Of a stretch of DNA of 64,000 nucleotides, positions 17,836 through 25,713 are shown one piece after another. Below the pieces are notes generated by a model that did no database searches, was not told the DNA's origin, and was given only the letters and a program-made list of their open reading frames with translations. How positions within the stretch are numbered: position 1 is the stretch's first letter; each line of letters begins with the position of its first letter. Both the position numbers and the translations under genes were made by a program. This DNA comes from Streptomyces canus (lineage in GTDB: Bacteria; Actinomycetota; Actinomycetes; Streptomycetales; Streptomycetaceae), in the NCBI RefSeq assembly GCF_001514145.1, contig NZ_KQ948664.1, forward strand, positions 116,523-180,522. Reading direction: 5' to 3'.

Positions 17836-17861
17836 GGCCGGGCGAGGGGCCAAGCCCGGCC
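17836..17861 (+). terminator. Hairpin terminator after the LacI gene
   Basis: GGCCGGGC and GCCCGGCC form an eight-base-pair GC stem around a ten-base loop, nine bases after the LacI stop. There is no U-tract, as is common in streptomycetes. Confidence 0.5.
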
Positions 17862-18027
17862 CAATCGGGGCGAATGCCGCGGTGAACAGGAGTCTTGCTC
17901 CGATTCACTACCCCTGGGTCATCACACGGCGCGATCCGCATTCCTATGATGGGCCCACGACACCGCGGGCCGCTGCGACCAGGCAGTCCGAAGCGGTGCA
18001 GATGCGGCGCGATGGTGGAGGGGTCTG

Positions 18028-19092
18028 ATGACTCAGGGGGCCGGTCAGGGACCCGAGGTGGAGCGCACGGCGGTGCTGCGCGACTTCCGGGTGCCCGCGT
18101 ACGTCAACGAGACCGGTCCGTACGGCCACAGCACGCACCCCGGCGACGTCGTTCCGGCCGACGAGGAGGCCTACCCGGAGGGTTACACCCCCACCGAACA
18201 GGACCTGCCCGTCATCCATCAGGGTGACGATCTCCAGGCGGCCGCCGACCCGGCGGCTCAGGCGGTGGACGGTCCCGGTCCGCTGTTCGTCGTCGGTGAC
18301 GTCCACGGATACCTCGACGAACTGACGTCCGCGCTCCAGGCCAAGGGCCTCGTCGACGCGGCCGGCAACTGGTGCGCGGGCACCGCCCGGCTCTGGTTCC
18401 TCGGCGACTTCACCGACCGCGGGCCCGACGGCATCGGCGTCATCGACCTCGTGATGCGGCTGTCCGCGGAGGCCGCCGCGGCCGGCGGCTACTGCAAGGC
18501 CCTCATGGGCAACCACGAACTGCTGCTGCTCGGCGCCAAACGGTTCGGCGACACCCCCGTCAACTCCGGCGCGGGCACCGCCACCTTCCAGGCGGCCTGG
18601 CTGCTCAACGGCGGACAGAAGACCGACATGGACCGCCTCCAGGACCACCATCTGCAGTGGATGGCACGGCTGGACGCCGTCGAGGAGGTCGACGGACATC
18701 TGCTCGTCCACTCCGACACCACCGCCTATCTCGACTACGGCGACTCGATCGAGGCGGTCAACGACACCATCCGCGAGACCCTCACACGCAACGACGCGGA
18801 CGAGGTGTGGGATCTGTTCCGCAAGTTGACCAAGCGCTTCTCCTTCCGCGACGAGGGCGGCGCCGACCATGTGCGTTCACTGCTCGATACGTACGGCGGC
18901 ACCCGCATCGTCCACGGCCACAGCCCGATCCCCTATCTGCTCGGCGAAGTGGGTTCCGAGGACGATGAGGACGAATCCGGTCCGGTGGTCGAAGGACCGC
19001 ACGTCTACGCCGACGGACTGGCCATCGCGATGGACGGCGGGGTGACCATGGCCGGAAAACTGCTGGTCCAGCAATTGCCCCTGGATATCTGA
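18028..19092 (+). CDS. Metallophosphoesterase (Ser/Thr protein phosphatase-like)
   Basis: This 354-residue cytoplasmic protein has the full calcineurin-type metallophosphatase motif set: VGDVHGYLDEL (about residue 92), LGDFTDRGPDG (about 127), MGNHELLLLG (about 160) and IVHGHSPI (about 293). Those supply the two-metal site ligands. The about 85-residue N-terminal extension is acidic and has no visible domain. It may dephosphorylate proteins or small nucleotides; the family name alone does not decide. It stands alone, with an upstream AT-rich region and no obvious operon partner. Confidence 0.85.
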   Translation: MTQGAGQGPEVERTAVLRDFRVPAYVNETGPYGHSTHPGDVVPADEEAYPEGYTPTEQDLPVIHQGDDLQAAADPAAQAVDGPGPLFVVGDVHGYLDELTSALQAKGLVDAAGNWCAGTARLWFLGDFTDRGPDGIGVIDLVMRLSAEAAAAGGYCKALMGNHELLLLGAKRFGDTPVNSGAGTATFQAAWLLNGGQKTDMDRLQDHHLQWMARLDAVEEVDGHLLVHSDTTAYLDYGDSIEAVNDTIRETLTRNDADEVWDLFRKLTKRFSFRDEGGADHVRSLLDTYGGTRIVHGHSPIPYLLGEVGSEDDEDESGPVVEGPHVYADGLAIAMDGGVTMAGKLLVQQLPLDI

Positions 19093-19291
19093 ACGTTCGC
19101 GGGGCAGTCGTTCCCGCAGGACGGACCGACCAGCGACCACGCAGGCCAGAGGCCAATTTCTGGAAACCCCCTGTCACCCTGTGCCGTGACCGCTCTACCA
19201 TCTGCTTATCCGTAGCAGGCTCCCCTCCGTTTCTGCCCGACGGCTCGTTGGCATGCGAGCCCCAAGCCCTACGGAGCATCGGGGGATGCAC

Positions 19292-20149
19292 ATGAACAGC
19301 GTTCCGCAGCACCTGCACAGCGAGGACCGCCAGGAGTACGAGCGGATCCTCGATGAGGCGCTGCGCTCCGCACCACACCGTCCCGAACTGGCCGCTGTCG
19401 GACAGCGGCTGAATCCCGAACAGCTGCGCACCATGGCGCTCAACGCCACCGCACTCGTCACGGCGGCCGCGGCGACCGAGTACCAGCACTACGTGAAGGT
19501 CCGCGAGGAACAGCGCCGACCGGCGGCGCCGTCCACCCTGTCGTCCGTGCATGAACCCGGTCCCGCCGAGTCGGGCACGAGTGCGATGGGGCTCGCCACC
19601 ACCATGGGGGAGGTCGCCGAGACCGCGGGTGCGGGCGCCGTCGCCGTCGCCGCGGTCCTGACGCCCGTCCTTGCCGGAATCGCCGCGGCGATCTTCCTAC
19701 TCGTGGGTTACATCCTCCAGATGCTCAGCCCACCACCGGCGTTCGCCCACGCCATGATCACCATCGGATGGGTGTTCGGCGCCCTGACCGCGGCCGCGAT
19801 CCTCGTCGCCGCTGTCGGGCTGCTGCTCACCGCCCTGCGCAACCGGCCCTCGCCGGACGCGGGGTACGGCGAGCTGAGCGAGGAGGTGGCACGGGCCCGG
19901 GACGCCTGGCGCGAAGCTCTGCTGGAACGCGGCATCCTCCCCTTCCTCAGGGAGGCCCTGGCCGACCCCGGAACCGCCGCACTGCACCACACGGCTCCAC
20001 CCGCACCGACCAGTCGGATGCCCAGCCTCGGCTACGACCGCCCGGGCTTCAGCAGCCCGGACGACGGAGCGTCCGGTGCCCGCCCGAGCTTCAGCAGCCC
20101 GGACTACACCAGCCCGGACTTCGGGGGGCCGGAACACCAGCCGGAGTAG
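19292..20149 (+). CDS. Membrane protein of unknown function with C-terminal FSSPD repeats
   Basis: This 285-residue protein is not one I recognise. The N-terminal third is helical and charged. Two hydrophobic segments follow at about 110-140 (VAVAAVLTPVLAGIAAAIFL) and 150-180, so it probably spans the membrane twice. The C-terminal tail carries Ser/Pro/Asp repeats (GFSSPDD, SFSSPDYTSPDF) and is likely disordered. Start: the ATG at 19292 has GGGGG six bases upstream; the ATG at 19286 is too close to it. A clear hairpin terminator follows the stop. Similar proteins are streptomycete-specific as far as I can tell. Confidence 0.65.
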   Translation: MNSVPQHLHSEDRQEYERILDEALRSAPHRPELAAVGQRLNPEQLRTMALNATALVTAAAATEYQHYVKVREEQRRPAAPSTLSSVHEPGPAESGTSAMGLATTMGEVAETAGAGAVAVAAVLTPVLAGIAAAIFLLVGYILQMLSPPPAFAHAMITIGWVFGALTAAAILVAAVGLLLTALRNRPSPDAGYGELSEEVARARDAWREALLERGILPFLREALADPGTAALHHTAPPAPTSRMPSLGYDRPGFSSPDDGASGARPSFSSPDYTSPDFGGPEHQPE

Positions 20150-20165
20150 CGCCCGGCACAGCCCC

Positions 20166-20201
20166 TCGGCTTGCGCCCCCACCACGGGGAGCGCAAGCCG
20201 A
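20166..20201 (+). terminator. Hairpin terminator
   Basis: TCGGCTTGCGC pairs with GCGCAAGCCGA, continued by CCCC/GGGG with one bulged base, 17 bp after the membrane-protein stop. It also sits downstream of the convergent thiC remnant and could stop transcription from either side. Confidence 0.7.
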
Positions 20202-20257
20202 AGACCCGGCCGCGGGCCGGCCGCCGATGCGCCACGCCGGTCGGCGATGCGCCTACG

Positions 20258-20404
20258 TCAGTCCGTGATCGGCAGATACACCCGGTTGCCCGCTGCCGCG
20301 AACTCCTTCGACTTCTGGGCCATGCCCTCCTCGATCTCCCCCTGGCTGTCGCCGTGGCGACGGCGGATGTCCTGGGAGATCTTCATCGAAAGCAGCTTCA
20401 GGCC
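20258..20404 (-). pseudogene. thiC: Remnant of a second thiC 3' end
   Basis: Reverse-strand codons here read GLKLLSMKISQDIRRRHG, then a short gap, then EEGMAQKSKEFAAAGNRVYL and PITD with a TGA stop at 20258-20260. They align with the last about 54 codons of the intact thiC at 21210 (GPKFCSMKISQS ... KSKEFAASGNRVYLPLAD). The Cys of the iron-sulfur motif has become LL. No start or upstream thiC sequence is present; beyond 20404 the similarity stops. The divergence rules out a recent copy. It lies 66 bp beyond the stop of the PH-domain gene, so the two thiC tails bracket that gene. Confidence 0.8.
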
Positions 20405-20470
20405 TGAGTCCGAACCCAGCTTCGTCCCACAGCGCTCCCCTCCCGGCAGAGCACGTGGACCAGCCGCCGA

Positions 20471-21022
20471 CTACGCGGGCGGAGCGAAAGGATCACGAGG
20501 CGGCGCCGATGCACCCTTCCCGAATGCGCTCGGCGGCGGAACAGCAGCCCAGTCCGGCCCACGGTGCTCGAGCCACCACATGCCAATGGTGTGGAACTTC
20601 TCGTCGAATCCACTGTCCCACGCAAGGAAACCGGAGAGGGGTGCCCGCAAGCGGGTTCGGCGGCCGCCGGCTTCGTAGATCACGACAGTCCGGGTCCCCT
20701 GGTAAGGCTCCATGTGGATGGCTTGTATCTCGGCCCACTGGATGGTCCGGCGGCGAAGGCTGTGCACAACGGCAGTCGACTGCGTGAGTGTGACACCGAA
20801 GTACCGACCGGCGATCAGCAGCACGATCGGCATGACGGCCCACATACCAAACGTCTCGGCCACCTCAGTCCCCAATGGCGCCCCATCCAGCCACCCCCAG
20901 ACGTGCGCGCCCGTGAAGACGACAAGGAGAGGCAGAACAGGTAGCACGCGTTGCAGACGCGTCAATCGGTAACGGACACGCTCCGGTACAGACCGGACCT
21001 GCGATCGCTCCACCAACCCCAC
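20471..21022 (-). CDS. PH-domain-like membrane-anchored protein
   Basis: This 183-residue protein has a basic N-terminus, two hydrophobic segments (about 28-45 and 60-80: VLPVLPLLVVFTG, MWAVMPIVLLIAGRYF) and a C-terminal half that reads like the bacterial PH fold (RRTIQWAEIQAIHMEPYQGT, then RTRLRAPLSGFLAWD). This is the arrangement of many actinobacterial PH-domain proteins. Its role is unknown. It lies between the decayed thiC tail and the intact thiC, on the same strand, suggesting that it arrived together with that rearrangement. Confidence 0.6.
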   Translation of the reverse strand: MGLVERSQVRSVPERVRYRLTRLQRVLPVLPLLVVFTGAHVWGWLDGAPLGTEVAETFGMWAVMPIVLLIAGRYFGVTLTQSTAVVHSLRRRTIQWAEIQAIHMEPYQGTRTVVIYEAGGRRTRLRAPLSGFLAWDSGFDEKFHTIGMWWLEHRGPDWAAVPPPSAFGKGASAPPRDPFAPPA

Positions 21023-21209
21023 CCCTCACAAAATGCGGCCACGACCCAGCGCGTGATCGCCAAGGCAGCATCGCGGGCCCGGGGCAGCTTGTCTATCCGC
21101 CTACTCCTGGAAGCCGAGCGGTCGGCCTTCGGACAGTTGCAGAGCTGGAGCGGAACAGGACGACCCGCGAGTGTCGTATGAGCCGCGGGCCGTTCCGTAG
21201 AGGTCCGGG

Positions 21210-23006
21210 TTAGTCCGCCAACGGTAGGTACACCCTGTTCCCGCTGGCCGCGAACTCCTTCGACTTCTGCAGCATGCCCTCAGCGACCTCCTCGGGGGAG
21301 GCCCCCGCAGCCGCCGTGCCACCGAACCGCTCTGTGATGCTTTGGCTAATCTTCATCGAGCAGAACTTCGGCCCGCACATGGAGCAGAAGTGAGCCGTCT
21401 TCGCCGGTTCGGCCGGGAGAGTCTCGTCGTGGAACTCCCGGGCCGTGTCGGGGTCGAGGGCCAGGTTGAACTGGTCCTCCCAGCGGAACTCGAAGCGGGC
21501 GTCGGAGAGGGCGTCGTCCCACTCCTGGGCGCCGGGGTGTCCCTTGGCGAGGTCGGCCGCATGGGCGGCGATCTTGTAGGTGATGACACCCGTCTTGACG
21601 TCGTCCCGGTTGGGCAGGCCCAGGTGCTCCTTGGGCGTGACGTAGCAGAGCATCGCGGTGCCCCACCAGGCAATCATGGCCGCGCCGATGCCGGAAGTGA
21701 TGTGGTCGTAGGCCGGCGCGACGTCGGTGGTCAGCGGGCCGAGCGTATAGAACGGAGCTTCATCGCAGATCTCCTGCTGAAGGTCGATGTTCTCCTTGAT
21801 CTTGTGCATCGGGACGTGCCCCGGGCCCTCGATCATGGTCTGTACGTTGAAACGCTTCGCGATCCGGTTGAGTTCCCCGAGCGTGCGCAACTCCGCGAAC
21901 TGTGCCTCGTCGTTGGCGTCCGCGATCGAACCGGGCCGGAGGCCGTCTCCCAGCGAGTACGTGACGTCGTAGGCGGCGAGGATCTCGCACAGCTCCTCGA
22001 AGTTCTCGTACAGGAACGACTCCTTGTGGTGCGCGAGGCACCAGGCCGCCATGATCGAGCCGCCGCGCGAGACGATGCCGGTCTTGCGGTTGGCCGTCAG
22101 TGGGACGTACGGCAGGCGCACTCCCGCGTGGACCGTCATGTAGTCCACGCCCTGCTCGGCCTGTTCGATGACGGTGTCCTTGTAGATCTCCCAGGTCAGC
22201 TCCTCGGCGCGGCCGTCGACCTTCTCCAGCGCCTGGTAGAGCGGCACCGTGCCGATGGGAACGGGGGAGTTGCGCAGCACCCACTCGCGAGTGGTGTGGA
22301 TGTTGCGGCCGGTGGACAAGTCCATGACCGTGTCAGCGCCCCAGCGGGTCGCCCAGGTCATCTTCTCCACCTCCTCCTCGATGGAGGAAGTCACCGCGGA
22401 GTTGCCGATGTTGGCGTTGACCTTCACCAGGAACCGCTTGCCGATGATCATCGGCTCGATCTCCGGGTGGTTGACGTTCGCCGGCAGCACCGCGCGCCCC
22501 GCAGCGATCTCCTCGCGGACGACCTCCGGAGCGACGTTCTCCCGGATGGCCACGTACTCCATCTCGGGTGTGATCTCACCGCGACGGGCGTAGGCGAGTT
22601 GCGTGACCGCGTCGCCGTCACGGCTACGGCGCGGCTGGCGTGGCCGCCCCGGAAAGACCGCGTCGAGGTTACGGAGGCCACCCCGCGGTGAGGTGTGCTT
22701 GATCCCGTCGTCCTCCGGGCGCACGGGACGTCCCGCGTACTCCTCGGTGTCACCGCGGGCGATGATCCAGTTGTCCCGCAGGGGCGCGAGGCCCCGTCGG
22801 ACATCCGTCTCGGTGAGCGGATCGGTGTACGGGCCGGACGTGTCGTACAGCGTGACCGACTGCCCGTTGGTGAGGTGCACCTGACGGACCGGCACCCGCA
22901 GATCGGGGCGCGAGCCCTCGATGTACGCCTTGTGCCAGCCGATGGACTTCCCGGCCTCCCCGTCGAGCTGGTCGGAGGCAGGCGTGCGCGCGTCCTTGAT
23001 GGTCAT
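21210..23006 (-). CDS. thiC: Phosphomethylpyrimidine synthase ThiC
   Basis: This 598-residue radical-SAM-type enzyme converts aminoimidazole ribotide to hydroxymethylpyrimidine phosphate for thiamine synthesis in the cytoplasm. The C-terminal [4Fe-4S] motif CSMCGPKFC is intact. MIEGPGHVPMHKIKENID, YTLGPLTTDVAPAYDHI and AMIAWWGTAMLCYVTPKEHL are characteristic ThiC blocks. Length is normal. The leader carries a TPP riboswitch, so excess thiamine pyrophosphate should switch it off. The tail of a second copy lies about 0.8 kb downstream. Confidence 0.97.
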   Translation of the reverse strand: MTIKDARTPASDQLDGEAGKSIGWHKAYIEGSRPDLRVPVRQVHLTNGQSVTLYDTSGPYTDPLTETDVRRGLAPLRDNWIIARGDTEEYAGRPVRPEDDGIKHTSPRGGLRNLDAVFPGRPRQPRRSRDGDAVTQLAYARRGEITPEMEYVAIRENVAPEVVREEIAAGRAVLPANVNHPEIEPMIIGKRFLVKVNANIGNSAVTSSIEEEVEKMTWATRWGADTVMDLSTGRNIHTTREWVLRNSPVPIGTVPLYQALEKVDGRAEELTWEIYKDTVIEQAEQGVDYMTVHAGVRLPYVPLTANRKTGIVSRGGSIMAAWCLAHHKESFLYENFEELCEILAAYDVTYSLGDGLRPGSIADANDEAQFAELRTLGELNRIAKRFNVQTMIEGPGHVPMHKIKENIDLQQEICDEAPFYTLGPLTTDVAPAYDHITSGIGAAMIAWWGTAMLCYVTPKEHLGLPNRDDVKTGVITYKIAAHAADLAKGHPGAQEWDDALSDARFEFRWEDQFNLALDPDTAREFHDETLPAEPAKTAHFCSMCGPKFCSMKISQSITERFGGTAAAGASPEEVAEGMLQKSKEFAASGNRVYLPLAD

Positions 23007-23011
23007 GAGAC

Positions 23012-23180
23012 CTACTCCCTACGCCGGCATTACCCGGTAACAGGTTCGGCGGTCGACGCAGCGGTTTCCGTCTGCCGACGTTTCGTGGGGAACGTCACTC
23101 GCTTGAGATGACGTTCCACGTGAAACATCGCTGGGACGGAGGTCAGCGCCCTCTCAGCCCGGTGCTCCGAGCTCCCGCGT
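23012..23180 (-). promoter_or_regulatory. TPP riboswitch (thi-box) in the thiC leader
   Basis: On the reverse strand the conserved thi-box elements occur in order. CTGAGAGGG is the P2/J3 core (around 23151). ACCTGTTACCGGGTAATGCC and GCGTAGGGAG close the P4/P5 and P1 side (about 23014-23047). The thiC start codon follows within ten bases, which suggests control of ribosome access. P3 carries a long extension (about 23060-23140) that folds on itself and includes a parS-like sequence. Confidence 0.93.
23113..23126. other. Degenerate parS-like site inside the TPP riboswitch
   Basis: GTTCCACGTGAAAC differs from parS at one position. It lies in the P3 extension of the thiC riboswitch. One arm of a hairpin (23109-23126) pairs with 23080-23097, with 15 of 18 positions complementary, so the palindrome is part of the RNA fold. 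Confidence 0.6.
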
Positions 23181-23259
23181 GTACAAAGGTGGCTCCACGC
23201 TAGCGTCAATTCGGGCGCGGTGAACAGAGGGCCCCTGTCGTTCTTGCGATGATCGGTCG

Positions 23260-24942
23260 GTGACCACGACGCATCAGCCCCCGTACCCGCCTCCCGAGCC
23301 TCCGCGCCGGCCGGGCTCCGGAAACGGCCCCGGCAACGGCTCCCGCGAGAGCTTCGGAAACGGCGGCGCCGACGGCTGGCACGAGCATGAGCACGACCGT
23401 CAGGGCGGGCACGGCGGCCAGGGCTACGGGTACGGACCCAGAACTGGTGGCGAAGGCCAGGACGGTGGCAGTGACCTGGGCGGCGGCCGGGGTGGTGGCG
23501 GTCAGGGTGGTGGTGACGGCCATGGGCATGGACCCGGCGACGGACACGGGCATGGGCAGAGGGGCGGTTCAGGGTCCGGCAACGGTGGCGGGCACGGTCA
23601 CAGTCACAGCCACGGACCGGCGACTCCCGTCTCCAAGCACCTGCGCAAGGTCATCGCGGCGATCCTCATCCCGTTCGGCGTAGCCGTGGTGGTGGGGCTC
23701 GCGGTGCTGTGGCCCGGTGGCGCCCCGGCACACGAACGCACCGGGGTGGGCTTCGACCGGCAGACCCAGCAGGCCACCGTCAGCAAAGTCGTGAGCGTCA
23801 GCTGCAAGTCGGTGAACGCGTCGGGGGAGGCCCCGACCGGGGACACCTCCACGGCCGAGGGCTCCTCCGCCGAGCAGCAGGCGAACGGCACCTGCAAGAA
23901 GGCGACGATCCGGGTCGACACCGGCAACGACAAGGGCCGCACCTTCACGGAGATCGTCCAGCCGGACCAGTCCCGGCAGTTGCACGAGGGCCAGAAGGTC
24001 GTGGTCGCCTACGAGCCCTCGGCGCCCAGGGATCTGCAGTACTCGGTCGCCGACGTGAACCGCAGGCTCCCCATGGGGCTGCTCGCCGGCATCTTCGCGC
24101 TCGCCGTGGTGATCGTCGGGCGACTGCGCGGTGTCATGGCGTTGGTCGCGCTGGCCGTCAGCTTCATGCTGCTGAACTTCTTCGTCCTGCCCGCGATCCT
24201 GCAGGGCTCGAACCCGCTCCTCGTGGCGGTGGTCGGGTCGAGCGCCATCATGCTGATCGCCCTCTACATGTGCCACGGTCTTTCGGCCAGAACCTCCGTG
24301 GCGGTGCTGGGCACACTGATCTCCCTGATTCTGATCGGCATCCTCGGATCGCAGTTCATCGGTTGGGCCGCGCTCACGGGCAACACGGACGACAACACCG
24401 GGCTCATCCATGGGCTGTATCCGTCGATCGACATGAGCGGCCTGCTGCTCGCCGGCGTCATCATCGGCTCACTCGGTGTCCTCGACGACGTGACGGTCAC
24501 GCAAACCTCGGCGGTCTGGGAGCTGCACGAGGCCAACCCGACGATGGGCTGGCGCGGGCTCTACCGCGCGGGTATCCGGATCGGGCGCGACCACATCGCT
24601 TCCGTCGTCAACACGCTCGTCCTCGCCTACGCGGGTGCTGCGCTGCCGCTGCTGCTGCTCTTCTCCATCGCGCAGTCCAGCGTGGGGACCGTCGCCAACA
24701 GTGAGCTGGTGGCGGAGGAGATCGTGCGCACGCTGGTCGGCTCGATCGGTCTCGTCGCCTCGGTACCGGTCACCACGGTCCTCGCGGCCCTGGTGGTCTC
24801 GGCCGACCGGCCGGAAGCGGAGGCGGTGGGTACGGGAGCAGGGGCTCCTGTACCCGTGCCGGCGACAAGCGTGAGCGCGGGCACGGCCGACAGCCGGCCG
24901 GCAGCGGCACGGGGTGGCAAGGGGCGGCGACGCAAGCGCTGA
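23260..24942 (+). CDS. YibE/F family membrane protein with Gly/His-rich N-terminus
   Basis: This 560-residue protein has two parts. Residues about 1-125 are a low-complexity Gly/His/Asp tract with clusters such as HEHEHDRQGGHGG, HGHGPGDGHGHGQ and HGHSHSHG. About 130-530 is a YibE/F-like membrane domain with a first helix (AILIPFGVAVVVGLAVLWPG), a soluble extracellular part, then about seven helices (GLLAGIFALAVVIVG onward). The YibE/F family is a putative transporter or lipid-related group of unproven function. The His-rich tract could bind metals or simply be a disordered linker. It starts with GTG at 23260. Confidence 0.8.
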   Translation: MTTTHQPPYPPPEPPRRPGSGNGPGNGSRESFGNGGADGWHEHEHDRQGGHGGQGYGYGPRTGGEGQDGGSDLGGGRGGGGQGGGDGHGHGPGDGHGHGQRGGSGSGNGGGHGHSHSHGPATPVSKHLRKVIAAILIPFGVAVVVGLAVLWPGGAPAHERTGVGFDRQTQQATVSKVVSVSCKSVNASGEAPTGDTSTAEGSSAEQQANGTCKKATIRVDTGNDKGRTFTEIVQPDQSRQLHEGQKVVVAYEPSAPRDLQYSVADVNRRLPMGLLAGIFALAVVIVGRLRGVMALVALAVSFMLLNFFVLPAILQGSNPLLVAVVGSSAIMLIALYMCHGLSARTSVAVLGTLISLILIGILGSQFIGWAALTGNTDDNTGLIHGLYPSIDMSGLLLAGVIIGSLGVLDDVTVTQTSAVWELHEANPTMGWRGLYRAGIRIGRDHIASVVNTLVLAYAGAALPLLLLFSIAQSSVGTVANSELVAEEIVRTLVGSIGLVASVPVTTVLAALVVSADRPEAEAVGTGAGAPVPVPATSVSAGTADSRPAAARGGKGRRRKR

Positions 24943-24947
24943 GATGA

Positions 24948-24976
24948 GCCCCAGGGGGCCAAGCCGGGTCTGGGGC
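24948..24976 (+). terminator. Possible hairpin terminator after the YibE/F gene
   Basis: GCCCCAG and CTGGGGC form a seven-base-pair stem six bases after the stop. A loop of 15 bases makes it modest. Confidence 0.4.
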
Positions 24977-25079
24977 CCACCCACTCCAGCGCGAGGGCGA
25001 CTTCAAGTCTCGTCAGAAGCGTCCTGGGGGGCTCCCGGCTCCCTGCGTCAACGATGAGACCCGTTCACCGTAGAACGTG

Positions 25080-25170
25080 AGCGGGCACGCCCGCTGGATC
25101 ACGCCGCATCGGCAGAAGCGTTCCTGCGTCCTCCCACCTCACGAGGAAGCGGGCCGTCACCTCACGGCCC
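25080..25170 (-). terminator. Hairpins downstream of ssgA
   Basis: Two stems lie in the gap after ssgA: GGGCCGT/ACGGCCC at 25151-25170 and AGCGGGC/GCCCGCT at 25080-25095. Either could end ssgA transcription; the rest of the 24977-25177 gap shows nothing. Confidence 0.45.
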
Positions 25171-25177
25171 CAAGGCG

Positions 25178-25615
25178 TCAGCCCGCGCTCTGTTCCTCCG
25201 CCAGGATCCGGTCCAGCGCCTGGTCGAGATGGGTGTCGAAATCGGCCAGCGCAGTCTCCTGCCCCAGCGGCACCAGCTTGTCGGTGCGGTCGAGGAACGC
25301 GATGACCGGCGCCGTCGACGAGCGGAACAGTGCCTGATCAGCGCCGACCTGAAGCCTGATCAGGACATCGCCGAGCAGGTCGGAACCGGCGGGCGAGACC
25401 CGCACATCGCCCTCACCACATGGCCGGCCCACCCCGTCGATCAACAACTCACGGCCGAAAGCCCAGGTCACCGGGTCGTCGCCCGGGAGATGGAAGGTCA
25501 GCCGGACTGCGTAGGGATCGCAGGCCTCGTAGCGCAGCTCCACCGGGATGCGGAAGGAGAGCTCCTCCGAGACGAGAAAGCTCATCATGACCTCTGCCTG
25601 TACGGACTCGCGCAT
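25178..25615 (-). CDS. ssgA: Sporulation/cell division regulator SsgA
   Basis: This 145-residue cytoplasmic protein is the founder of the SALP family, found only in morphologically complex actinomycetes. SsgA activates sporulation-specific cell division and marks future septum sites. Diagnostic stretches are MSFLVSEELSFRIPVELRY near the N-terminus, RLTFHLPGDDPVTWAFGREL in the middle and LFRSSTAPVIAFLDRTDKLV near the end. Length matches the family. It lies 98 bp downstream of ssgR, its dedicated activator, on the same strand. The internal Met at residue 10 or 11 is an alternative start. Confidence 0.93.
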   Translation of the reverse strand: MRESVQAEVMMSFLVSEELSFRIPVELRYEACDPYAVRLTFHLPGDDPVTWAFGRELLIDGVGRPCGEGDVRVSPAGSDLLGDVLIRLQVGADQALFRSSTAPVIAFLDRTDKLVPLGQETALADFDTHLDQALDRILAEEQSAG

Positions 25616-25713
25616 CGCCTACCCCGTCATCTGCCTTCGTTGGCCGGGAATGATCCCTCTGACACTGGTGGCATCTTGCTGAACGTGCACGACAGATCAC
25701 AAGGAGTGAGTTT

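Noticed and set aside
20951..21181. Short plus-strand open frame between the PH-domain gene and thiC
   Set aside because: It is mostly antisense to the PH-domain gene; the tail in 21023-21181 has no recognisable similarity, so it is left as unexplained sequence.
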